A stretch of 20,119 bases of DNA, from the NCBI GenBank assembly GCA_015039315.1, contig WIDE01000199.1:1-20119 (forward strand), read 5' to 3'. Position numbers and translations under genes: made by a program. This stretch comes from Clavulina sp. PMI_390 (Eukaryota > Basidiomycota > Agaricomycetes > Cantharellales > Hydnaceae). The notes under the pieces are model-generated. The model saw only the letters and a list, made by a program, of their open reading frames with translations, ran no database searches and was not told where the DNA came from. Positions 10,218-20,119 of the stretch are shown here, piece by piece. Every line of letters starts with the position of its first letter. The first letter of the stretch is position 1.

Positions 10218-13200
10218 CTACAGTGGGCAAGAGGTGTGGCAATTGGCCCAGTTCATCCCAAAGGCCATTCCTTGCATGCTGAATGTAAGTCTAGAGCTCA
10301 TGTCTTGTCCAAAAACTCCCACAAGCCGTTCATCATACAGGTGAGTCCTCATATTTAGGGGGATCCAGAAGAGTATTTCACCACTGGGTGTTTTGACCCA
10401 GCCATCCTGAAGGCTGAGATTCTGAAAAGGACCCAGTTGAAAACTGATACAGTGGGTGGTAGGTGTGATTTCCTGCCTGGTCCTCTGCAACTGGACATCC
10501 CACAGGTAAATATTGTTATCAACAGAGCCAGAAGCAAGCAGTTTGCCATCAGGTGAAAATGCCACAGAACTTACAGCTCCACCATGAGATGTGAGAGGTG
10601 CTCCCACTGCTGTCTGGGACCAAACATCCCACATGCAGATAGTCTTGTCCCAGGAGCCAGAGGCCAGCAATGTGCCATCAGGGGAGAATGCCACACAGCT
10701 TACTGTACCACTATGACCTCTAAGAGGCTCAGCTTTTGCCCTTTGTGATTGGGTACTCCAAAGGGGAATATTGGTGTCCCAGGAGGCAGATGCAAGCAAT
10801 GTGCCATCAGGGGAGAATAGCATAGGACCCACTACTCTATCACAATTGCTGGTAGGTCCAACCGCTGCTGTCTGGGACTGGACATCCCAGAGGCAAATGT
10901 TGTGGTCAAAAGAGCCAGAAGCAAGCGCTGTGCCATCAGGGGAAAATGCCACAGAGCTTACTGCTCCACCATGACCTCTGAGAGGCTCATGCCTTGCTGT
11001 TTGTGATTGGACATCCCAGAGGTAGATGTTGGCATCACTAGAGCCAGAGGCTAGCATCGTGCCATCAGGAGAGAACACCACAGAGGTTACTGTGCTACCA
11101 TGACCTGTGAGAGGCTCTCCCTGCTCTTCAAGGGACTGAACATTCCACAAGCAGATGGCCTTGTCATCAGAGCCAGAGGCAAGCAATGCACCATCAGGAG
11201 AGAATGCCACACAGGTTACTGTATGATCACGGTGTCTGAGATGCTCAGCCTCTTCTCCCTCGGACCAGAAATCCCACAGTGCGTCATTTATACCCCAAAA
11301 AGTAGATGCAAGCGGCGTGTGAGGCATTGCTCCGCTATTACCTCTGAAAAGCCTGGCTTTTGTGGTTTTTGATTGGACATCCCACAGGCAGATCTTGTTG
11401 CGAACAGAGCCAGAAGCAAGCAGCATACCATCAGGGGAGAATGCCACAGAGGTCACTGTGCTGCCATAATCTTTAAGAGGTGGTCCCACTGCTCTCTGAG
11501 ATTGGATGTCCCATAGGCAGATAGTCTTGTCATCAGATCCGGATGCAAGCAGCATGCCATCAGGGGAGAATGCCACAGAGTTTACCATGCTACTATGACC
11601 TTCAGGAGGTTCAATCTTTGTTCTCTGGGATTGGACATCCCATAGGCAGATGTTGGTGTCCCAAGAGCCAGAGGTAAGTAGTGTCCCATCACAGCAAAAT
11701 GTCAGGGAGCTTATTACCCCACTATGACCTCTGAAAGGCTCACCATTCAGTCTCTGGAACTGGACATCCCAAAGGCAGATGGTCTTGTCCCAAGAGCCAG
11801 AGGCAAGTAGTTTTCCATCAGGGGAGAATGCCACGGAGGTCACTATGTCACCATGACCTCTAAGAGGCTCTCCCACTGCCCTCCGAGACTTCAAATCCCA
11901 CAACCGGATAGTGTGGTCACTAGAAGCAGAAGCAAGCAGCATGCCAGTAGGGGAGAATGTCACAGATTGGACTGTGTCAGTATGACCTTCAAAAGGATAT
12001 CCCTTCCTCTCTTGAGACTGAACACTCCAGAGGCAGATAAGCTGGTCTGAAGAGCCAGAGGCAAGCAGTGTACCATCAGGGGAGAATGCCACAGAGGTCA
12101 CTATGCCACCATGACCTCTAAGAGGCTGTCCTACTGCTGTCTGGGATTGCACATCCCACAACCGGATAGTGCAGTCACTAGAAGCAGAGGCAAGCAGTGT
12201 GCTGATAGGAGACCATGCCATAGAGTGTACTGTATCAGCATGACCCTGAAGAGGCTGTCCTTTCTGAGTTTGAGACTGAGCATCCCAGAGGCAGATGGTG
12301 CTATCTTCAGAGCAAGAGGCAAGCAGGGTGCCATCAGGAGAGAAAGTCACACAGTTTATTGCACCATCATGACCTCTGAGAGGCACCCTGGTTTGTAAGT
12401 GAATTTGACCACTCCTTGCATCCCACAACCAAACACTTCCATTGCTCAAGCCAACTGCCAGAAGCCATTGGTTTGGGGCTGCAGCCACACTCTGGACCCT
12501 GGCATTGTGTTGAAATGCATGTCTTGATGCTGGCCACAATCCCATCCCTCCAGAAGGGAAGGAGAGACATCTTTGAAAATGTCCAGTAAAGGAATGCAAT
12601 GATGAAGAATGTGGGATGAATGGAATAGCACTCAAATAGATATGAGGTGCACTGAGGGCAATTGGGGTTGCAAAAAAAGAGACAAAGCGTTGTGCCTCTT
12701 GTACATACTTCAAGATGCTAGAGTTTAGCTAGACAAAGTTTCAGGATTAGTTCTTCTCCCTCACTCACAGACCACTAGACAGAGGCACTACACACCAAAT
12801 AACCTTCAGCTTGCAATAATGCAAGTGTATCTGGAGCGGAAGCATTGGTGAGGCTCATCACCTCAACCCAATAGAGAAGTTGGGGGGTGGACAGAAGAAC
12901 CCTGATAGAATCTAGCATATCAAGAGTCAGTGTAGCAAGAGCTGCTACATGTGTGGCCCAGAAGTGACAAGCATATGAGAGTGTTCTTCCAATATACTTC
13001 TCTATCAGTGCTGGAAGATCCTCCACTTCTGAATTGAGCTTAAATGAGGTCTCCAGATGGCAGATATTGAAGCGCAATCCATGATCCTTGTTTTGCATCA
13101 CATGAAAGCATCCCAAGGCCATGAGTAAGTTAGCTGCAGCTAGGTTCACAGAATATACTCCACTTGAACTCTCATCCTGGAGATAGTCAGTGAAGGATGT

Positions 13201-15972
13201 GTGAAGTGGGGCAAGGGGATGGGTAGGATCATGAGTTCCCATCACCAGAGTTGCAAGTTGCCGCACAAGCCGCTTGAACTCCACTTCAGGGTGTTTTACA
13301 TTATCAGGCCATAGGGATTGACATAACTCTGTATATGAAACCAAAGAGAGTGGCTCTTGAGCAGTAACCAACATTCCTAGTATCATCTGTAACAGAGGTG
13401 GAGGGGAGCTTCCAAATTTGGACATAAGAACAGTGCTATACAGTGGGTACAGTCCATGCTGCCTTGAAGTGAGGACTCTGTCAAGTCTCATCTCAGCACT
13501 GACTCCAGCATTTCCATCATCTGGATTCCTAATATACAGGCAGGCAGTTGATGCCCACTGAAATGACTCCTCAGATTTGAGGGCAAGCTGTGTTAGCTCA
13601 GTTGCAAAGTCTCCAGCTGGCAGTTCAAATGCATCCCTGAGCATGTGCTTGACATAGAGCAAGATGTCATTCTCAGTGTCTGGTTTGGGGATGTGGCTCA
13701 TTTGAAGTATGGCCCTGTACTCTGACTCCATATGCAAGGCTTTGTGGACATCATCTTCAAAGCGGGAGGTGATGAGCACTTGGACATTTGGAGGTAGGAT
13801 TGGACCCAGCCCAGCAAGCAGAGAAAGGATTTCAGCTCGTGCTGTCACATTTCCAGCCTCATCGAGAGCATCAATGATTATTGCAGCATGGTGGACAGAT
13901 GGAGAGGCCTCTAAGGAGCTGAGAAGTGGAAGCAGGAAGGTCTCCAGCTGCTCCTTGGGACTGAGGGATGTGCGGACCCGTGAATCCACCCCTTTGATGA
14001 GCTCCAACAGTTTACTGTGTAGATACTGGTCCTGTTCAGCAAGCTGCAGTGCTAGTGTGCTGAATAGCTGCATGGGATTGCAGGCCACCTGATGAGCAGT
14101 AGAGAATTGGTAAAATCCCCGCACCAGAGAGGGAGGAAGTTTCCCCAAGCTATTGGCTACAGATAGAGCCACAGATGATTTCCCAGAGCCTGCTACACCA
14201 CAAAGCCATAAGATATGCTTGTCTGGTAACACAGTGGTGAGGTATGGTGGGGGGCTGGGCAGCTGGCTACCCCCAGAAATCCAGCTAACAAGGGTATTGA
14301 GGATTTCATTACGGGTGCCTGGGAGACACCCGGAGTCAGGAGCATGCCTACGGTATGCACTATCAGCTACCTCAGCATATTGTAACTCCCGGAAGTACTC
14401 TTGAGCAACTATGACAGAGAAATGAATACAAAACTGCTAGAGTAAAGTGGAAAATAACAGACCCAAATGCTCTATGCCTTGGTGGATCTTTGCTAGCTCA
14501 TTCAAAGCTACAGCACCTGTATGATCCAATAGTTTTAAGCGGAGTGATTTGAGCTGATCAGAGCATGCCTCAATGCCTTGTTGGATGTTGGAGAAGTATG
14601 TTCTGAGGGCTGAAAATCCTGTGGATGGAAAGGAGATGAAGCAGGCTTGGTGTGCCATCAATATGAGACATACTTTGGTTATACACCTTCCCATATGCTT
14701 TCAAGACATGAGCTCCTTTAACCACCTCATGCAGAACAGCCTGAGCTGCAGCTTGAAGGTCTTTGTGGTTGTGCTCATAATGGGTCACAAGTTGGCAAGT
14801 GTCATCCATGTCCATGATGAGGCTCTGCACATTTTGATCTAGAGCATTGCTAGCCTGAATAATTTGATATGCTATGTTGACCACACTCCAAGCCACTGCT
14901 GCAATAGGATGGATCTTTAGAATCACAAAGTGCAACATGTTGGGCTTACTAACAGTATAGATAATATCAGTAGATGACATGACACACACCTCAGAAACAA
15001 TCCCACCAATCTTCATGAAGTGCACAAGTGTATTCAGCAGAGTGGGGAAGCCATCACTGTTTGTGGAAGCTGTTGTTGATATGCAAGTCATGGGTGCAAT
15101 CAATTGATCACCCATCTCCATCACAAGGTTCGGCTTCTTGGCAGAAACCAAGGTGGCAACCTCTTTGACTGCATCTGCAGCTTCAGCAGGCAGAAGCATA
15201 CTGTAGTTGGTCTCAGAAGGGTCCTTCATTGGCAGAGAAGCTGTTAATTTAGTTCAAGTGCAGAGCAAGTAAGATCACCATGATACCACAGTAGAGATTT
15301 GTCAAAACTAGCAATAGTGCATGAAAAATAACACAATAAACTTCACCTGTGGTGCTGACATCACCGGTAGGGACAGTGGCCAGAGAATGAGGTTGAGTCA
15401 CGGCATTCCCAGCAATTGCAGCTGTGATGACCAGCTGGGTGTCCATGCCAACATTGAGCATGACGTCTGGAAGCTATGTGTTAACAACATGGAAGCTGAA
15501 TCTGAGTAAAAGAAGTGCACCTGCTGTCTGGCGATCCGTTCTGCAATTCAAGGTGAACACTGACACAACCTTCCAAACAATGTGAGCCTGGTGGCGCTGG
15601 ACCTTGATTGAGACATGAGCTGGAAGTTGAAAAAAATAGCTAGTCAACGTGAATCAATCAGAGATCATGTGCCGAGTGAATGAAAAACACGATGTGGGCG
15701 AACCGTTTGCCTCCAGATGGATTCGCCCATACACACTCAATATTGGCGCCGTTACCGCTCGGTTTGGCACGCTGGGTGACGATCTCCTTCTGAGTGGCTG
15801 AATCTGGTGTCTCCCATCCGATAAGGAGGCGGTATGAACCGCCAGATTTGAGCTTGGGGCCACGAAAGATGGCATCTGCATGTTCCGTTGTTTATTCTTA
15901 AGGAACTCCGCCTAAGGCGCAGAGGTTGGGGGTGTACTCACGATCGATCTCAAAGAAGCACTGGGAGGACAT
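10218..15972 (-). CDS. NLR-2: NACHT-WD40 STAND protein, complete, nine exons
   Basis: Predicted cytosolic NLR-like receptor of about 1726 residues. Exons (minus strand): 15972-15942, 15875-15691, 15602-15521, 15466-15347, 15240-14990, 14914-14674, 14618-14463, 14408-12794, 12717-10218; the sum is divisible by three. The exon 2/3 junction is uncertain. Order: beta-rich module 1-~120; helical module ~150-350 with IHPIA..AW; CLPGTR ~383-388; NACHT with Walker A GVAGSGKSS ~426-434, Walker B IIIDALDEAG around Asp535 and LITSRFE ~567; PLHTSFTDYLQ; the APHIYLSAIPF linker; about 16 WD40 repeats ~962-1645; and a conserved tail (DGWV...ILFWIP...NWANCH). In fungi such proteins (Podospora HET-E/HET-D are the known NACHT-WD40 cases) use WD repeats to sense ligands and NACHT for oligomerisation. 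The N-terminal modules probably carry the effector role, which is inference. Confidence 0.88.
10460..12515 (-). repeat. WD40 tandem array, ~16 units of 43 residues (129 nt)
   Basis: Units follow GH....V.SVAFSPDG.LLASGS.D..I.LWDVQSQ......PL and are very similar even in DNA. Most have the full WD core. The tenth (about 11240-11345) is degenerate and keeps only ALWDFW of the core, and the ninth has VRNK where the others have a D at the structural position. Units 3-4 and 5-6 form a higher-order 258-nt duplication: AACCGGATAGT occurs at 12160 and its AACCGGATA core again at 11902. Sixteen units would make two beta-propellers of seven or eight blades. Confidence 0.9.
12718..12793 (-). other. Intron 8 of NLR-2, joining NACHT and WD40 exons
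   Basis: Without splicing, a TAG ends the NACHT frame at about 12775 (SASV-stop). The WD40 frame begins downstream with no start of its own, and its first residues (VQEAQRFVSFF..PIALSAPHIYLSA) are the usual linker of basidiomycete NACHT-WD40 proteins. A phase 2 intron from GT|GTGTAG to CTCTAG|CATC restores one frame. The donor is weak; the better GTGAGT nearby lies after the stop. A frame-disrupting mutation cannot be excluded. Confidence 0.55.
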
Positions 15973-17604
15973 CTCTGAGACTACTTTGTCGAGGTGTTTT
16001 GTGGTAGGATGTAGGCTGCGGCGTAAGCGCCGAGGACAACACAGCCGAGGTGCGAAGCAGAGCTTTTGGAGAGTTTATATCTGAACAGGCTCGATAAGTG
16101 AGGAAGTCATGATCATATAGTGTAAGTTGCGGTAAGATATAAGCCCATAGTGGCGAAATGTTGTGATTAGTGCGATTAGACGGGCGGGTGGACAACACCG
16201 ATCTTTCCGGCTCCTGGGATCAATCGTTACATACATTAGTCAGTCTACTTCCCGGTATCCTAGTAATGATGAAGCGATTATCCTCCAGGCTACATGATAG
16301 GTGGAAACGCGAAAGAATGGTTGCATTGGCAAAGGCACTCTGTCTTAAAGATACATTGCTCTCTCAAAGTTGACTATGCAGGATAAAAGGTACAGTTTAT
16401 ATTGCCTCTAACCTTATCCACACTGGCGACTTCTAATGCACGGCTTCTTCTTGTCTATACAGTCAAGAACTTGGAAGGAATACGCAGGTCATGCCAACAC
16501 GGAGGGTTGTTGATGAGGCGGCGAATGCGGGAGGTTGTGAGGGCTGGCTCAGCACGGAATGTTAGTAGGCCAAGACCGAGGAGTGTATACGGTAGTTGGT
16601 CTCTGCCTCATCTAGTTGCAACCTTCCCTTGGACATTGGTGACCTGATACGGTACAATAAAGGCGATGGAACGGTGTCACAAGCAGTAGGGCAGCGAGAT
16701 AAGGATGACGGTGATCAAAGACTCCCAGTGTGTGGAAATAAAGTCGCACCAAGTTTACGGGAGCACTCACCATCCCATTATTCGGCAGTAGGGGAGCGGA
16801 GCGCAGGTGGCATGATGCTCTGCGTGACTGGGCCCAAGAAGCCAGACGGTGCAGATGAGTACGGTAAGTCGTTGAGGGTTCTTATCCTGGATAGTTGCTG
16901 AGATAAGAAGGTACGGTTGGACTGTCTGACGCTTCACGTTTTTGACTCCCCTAAATTTGAGCTGAATTGGGACGATCACATAAGGCTAAGTGGAGAAACA
17001 AAGCAACAATGGCCACTCGATATAGAGGCGTGCTATGTGGGTCTAAGAGCACGTGGATGATGGGAGCGGGCGTGATAGGCGGAGGGAGCGGTTTGGAGGT
17101 GTTACTGTAATCAAAGCCTCAGTTTGAAGGCAATGATGTGGTTCATGAAAGGGAAGTATGGGAAGGGGACGTAGAGTCGAGTAGCGTCAGTATCTTAAGG
17201 ATGTCGAAAGACTAGGTTTAATCTAGATGCATCCATGCCACAAGTGACGATAATAGACACTGCTTAGATCTCACGAAGGAAACTACTTGGTGCTGGCCAT
17301 GGTGAACTCTTGGTTTTGGTGGGGTCTCGCCAAACTTGCTTACGGCAGAGAAGGCTTTGAGCACAGTGGGGTTGATGGTGCTGTCCGGATTCGAGGGGTG
17401 GATGGAGGTTTCTGCGTTCGCACAGTGGCTACGGTGGGTCAATCCAGCAAAGACGCTGTTAGGGGAGCAGAAGACCCAACAGGCATAAGATTGACGTACA
17501 CCTAGCAAGAGCGAGAGGGCGATATGGATAGTAGGCAATATGAGGCGTCGAGTGCCGTCACAACATCTAGCTGGCACCGAGCCAACTACGCATCGCGGAG
17601 AGGG
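15973..17604. other. Spacer between NLR-2 and ARMC8-like copy B
   Basis: About 1.6 kb between divergent starts, presumably carrying both promoters. Short frames on both strands (the longest is 131 codons, minus, 17218-17613) show no recognisable family and no conserved counterpart in the 2876-4116 spacer. Confidence 0.5.
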
Positions 17605-19415
17605 AGCGAGCAAGGGAGAGGACGTTGTTCAGTTTTAGGTTCCCATGATACTCGGTGCCATTCAGTTTGTGTGACACCTCGTTTGAATTCCGCGATCCAT
17701 CCCTTCCGGCAACGTGCTCTGAGGGAGAGCCCCACCAAAGGGGGTACGAGCACCCATGGCGACAATGCAGGATATCGATATGGATGATCTCCTCGACTAT
17801 GGCCAGCCAGAAGGCACTGCTGGAGATGCTAGAGCAACGCCACTTGATCCCGCTCCCGCTGCTGGTGCCAGTGCCAGTGCTGGCGGGAGCTATATACTGT
17901 CGACTGCTCAACTACGAGCGATCAAGAACAAAGTCATAGGCAATCCGCCTGCTAAGACAGAGCTCGCGCTCTCTGATCCCGTCACTCTTCGAGCGTGCGT
18001 ATCGCAGTACTTGGTTCAGGCGTCGATGAATGTGGGCTCGTGTGCAAACTAAATAGTCTAAGCAGTCCTGCGTTGCCTGTAGAATCCTGAATACTATGAA
18101 TCAGTACGAGGCAGAGAGCGAAGCGATTATCGAGGGAGCCCATATCCTAGCATCTCTATCACTCGGTAAGTGCTCGTTCGTATCGTGCTCGATTCCGCAT
18201 CCACCACCTGACCATTCCCTCCAGCCTCTCCCGAAGCTGTCATCCACCTTCTCCAACTAGAAGCTCTTCAACTTCTATGCCAGAAACTGATGATAGGTGG
18301 GTACTTGATTCTCACACGTCGCTTTCTTCATATCGAATCCGTGACGATATCCATCCTGTTCTCCTGTAGCGACTCTCCACTCTGGCCCAGCCGCACTCCA
18401 ATCCGCCCTTGCTCGCGCTCTCAACAGCCTCGCGGCTGCAGCCGTCTTCCTCTCCGGACCGCGTGAAGACTACCTCGGCCCTCCTCCACTCCGTTCCGAA
18501 GACATACACCTTGCCAATCTCAAGGTCGACGCGCTGTTCGACGAAGTGAGTGGAAGCGTCCCGGCTTATCAGACTACAACAATATGGTCGAGCACTGCGC
18601 ACTCACTCACTTGACAACCTACCCTCTAATCCGGGTTTCTCGTCCACACTCGTTCATATAGAGCCAGCTCAACTTCCTCCTCCCACTCATTTCTCCACCA
18701 AGCACGAGCAGCACCAGCACCAACCCCACCCCTCCAGCCGTCCAAGCAGCCATCACATCCCTCTTCACAAACCTCCTCTCCTCGCCATCCGCAAAGAAAC
18801 ATCGTCAAGCTCTGCTCAACTGGGCTCCTCCCGATCATCATCATCATGGACACACATCGTCCTCGTCGGCCGCTGCTGCTGGGTCGTCCCCCGTTCGACC
18901 TCGAAGAGGATGGGAGAGCTCGTCGATTGGCACGGGTGGAGGTGGTGGGCATGGTCCGGGGATGGGTGGTGGAGTTGGAGGGCCTGCCGCTGGTGTTGGG
19001 ATGGTGGGCGCGAGTCGACCTTGGGTCGTACGGCCGCTTGTCAAAGCGTTGAGGAAAGGGAATGTCAACGTAGGTAACCTTTTCTTCGCTCATAAACTCG
19101 AGTACTCCTCGATCGAATCTATATATTGATTGACCATGTTTTTAGGATCGTGCGATTGCGCTACAAGCTCTGGCAGCGCTAGTTGTCGGCCAGTTTCCTC
19201 TCGTACAATCCCTCTGCGCCACATCGATAGACGACGAAGGTAAGTGCAATACCTATCTCCTGTTCTTGCTTTTATAATCTGGATCTGTTCTCCAAATGAT
19301 ATAGACCACGCGCCGCCTGTGTCAACCATTCAGACCCTGTGCAAGTCGAGACACGCCAGCATCCAATTAGCAGCATGTAAATGGTACATCCTCTCTCATT
19401 CCTTGTTACTTTCAA
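17605..19415 (+). repeat. Segmental duplication, copy B (ARMC8 5' part)
   Basis: Counterpart of 4117-5925, same orientation, about 13.5 kb away. The shared block runs from ~145 bases before the ATG to the early part of intron 7. Beyond that only copy B carries the rest of the gene. Confidence 0.9.
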
Positions 19416-20119
19416 ATCTCTTAGCTTCTTTCTTCCAGCGTCGCAAGCATGATGCGTGCCACGCGAGAGTCCATCGCGCACAGTGCACCACTCCTTCCAC
19501 CTCTATCATCAACGCTTCCCAAGGCGCTCGCGGAACCACCATGGACGCTCGTACGAGTGCTGAATAGTGTCATAGGTAACCCTGACGCTGGCACCGAGGC
19601 GAGAGGACGAGCGTGTTTCATTTTGGGTCAGTGGCTGATCATCCCCGATCTTCGCCGCGCTTGACTCACTGTAACGTTACTCAACGCGATTTTGTTCCTG
19701 GTATCGCCTAATATTAGCTCACCTTGTTGCCGATAACCAAGATCTCGAAGACATCGCGGCACTCGGTGGATCGATTCGCAGCATATCGGAGCTGCTGATC
19801 GAGCTGGTACCCAATCCTGAGCAGCCATGGATGGGTGAGGAAGAAGGAAAAGGTCGGACGGCTTTGCTCGAGGTGCGTTCTGCTCATGAGCTCTCATCCG
19901 CTGATGGTCATCTGGCTTCTGCATACTATGTTGTGCCGAACCCAATTCCTAGGCGGCTCTCGTAGCAGCTGCATCCCTCACACTCTGCGTCGAAGACCAC
20001 CGAAACCTATTCCTCACACCCAACGTCCAGCCTGCACCCGTCCCGTCGACGATCAACCCTCTGGATTTCTCCCATATGCCCCACACCGAACCCGTCTCGT
20101 CCCTCCCTCCGCAACCCAC
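17756..20119 (+). CDS. ARMC8/Vid28-like armadillo-repeat protein, copy B (3' end outside window)
   Basis: Exons 17756-17994, 18083-18165, 18225-18296, 18370-18545, 18662-19069, 19146-19239, 19305-19383, 19439-19626, 19718-19872 and 19953 to the right edge; all phases agree, about 553 residues in the window. The ATG context is CACCCATGG. After an acidic, Ala-rich leader, AQLRAIKNKVIGN opens a helical solenoid (IIEGAHILASLS, VIHLLQLEALQLL, VVRPLVKALRKGN, RAIALQALAALV, ASIQLAACK). A Gly/Ser/His-rich low-complexity insert (four His, then Ser, Ala and Gly runs) sits at ~225-280 in exon 5. This order matches fungal ARMC8/Vid28, the armadillo scaffold of the GID/CTLH ubiquitin ligase that targets proteins such as gluconeogenic enzymes in yeast. 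The family call comes from recognition of the layout, not a search; another armadillo family is possible. Confidence 0.72.
18834..18847 (+). repeat. CAT microsatellite coding a His run
   Basis: A short (CAT/ATC)n tract inside ARMC8 exon 5 encodes four consecutive His. The same tract occurs in copy A near 5339-5350. Next to it are Ser and Ala runs that vary in length between the copies, always by whole codons. Confidence 0.8.

Noticed and set aside
10771..12398. Plus-strand frames across the WD40 array
   Set aside because: They are antisense shadows that recur every 129 nt with the WD repeats.
10460..12515. Regular repeats as a possible CRISPR or satellite array
   Set aside because: The 129-nt period encodes WD40 blades in one open frame; no spacer pattern.
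17218..17613. 131-codon minus-strand frame in the spacer
   Set aside because: No family resemblance, no counterpart in the other spacer, and it overlaps the ARMC8 promoter region.
18626..19093. 155-codon minus-strand frame
   Set aside because: Antisense to the Gly/Ser-rich ARMC8 exon; low-complexity shadow.
1..20119. tRNA or rRNA genes
   Set aside because: No stretch with tRNA A/B box arrangement or recognisable rRNA was seen on either strand by eye.

Overview
The window looks like nuclear DNA of a filamentous basidiomycete, probably an Agaricomycete. Genes are split by short introns (about 50-110 nt) with GT...AG borders. Two genes encode fungal-type NACHT STAND receptors (NLR-like), one of them ending in a long WD40 array, and two loci carry an ARMC8/Vid28-like armadillo gene. 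The genus cannot be told from the sequence.

Layout: (1) 1-2875, minus strand: NLR-1, cut by the left edge after its NACHT module. (2) 4263-5980, plus strand: ARMC8-like copy A, a 5' fragment of seven exons whose homology stops inside intron 7. (3) 5981-10217: about 4.2 kb with no convincing gene, holding a perfect 33-bp palindrome, a 479-bp foldback element and two LTR-like stretches. (4) 10218-15972, minus strand: NLR-2, complete, about 1726 residues in nine exons: N-terminal beta-rich module, helical module, NACHT, and about 16 WD40 repeats. (5) 17756-20119, plus strand: ARMC8-like copy B, ten exons in the window, running off the right edge.

The main structural result is that the window holds the same head-to-head pair twice: an NLR on the minus strand and an ARMC8-like gene on the plus strand. 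The NLR paralogues share every intron position and phase that can be compared, but their introns no longer resemble each other and the proteins have drifted far apart. The ARMC8 copies are nearly identical in both exons and introns. The two halves of the module therefore have different ages, pointing to recent re-duplication or gene conversion of the ARMC8 part. Copy A keeps all its frames and splice sites although it is truncated.

Function: NACHT-WD40 proteins of fungi act in non-self recognition and regulated cell death. ARMC8/Vid28 is the armadillo scaffold of the GID/CTLH E3 ubiquitin ligase. Any functional link between the neighbours is inference only. The exon models here were built by hand by comparing paralogues and checking phases; no search was run.
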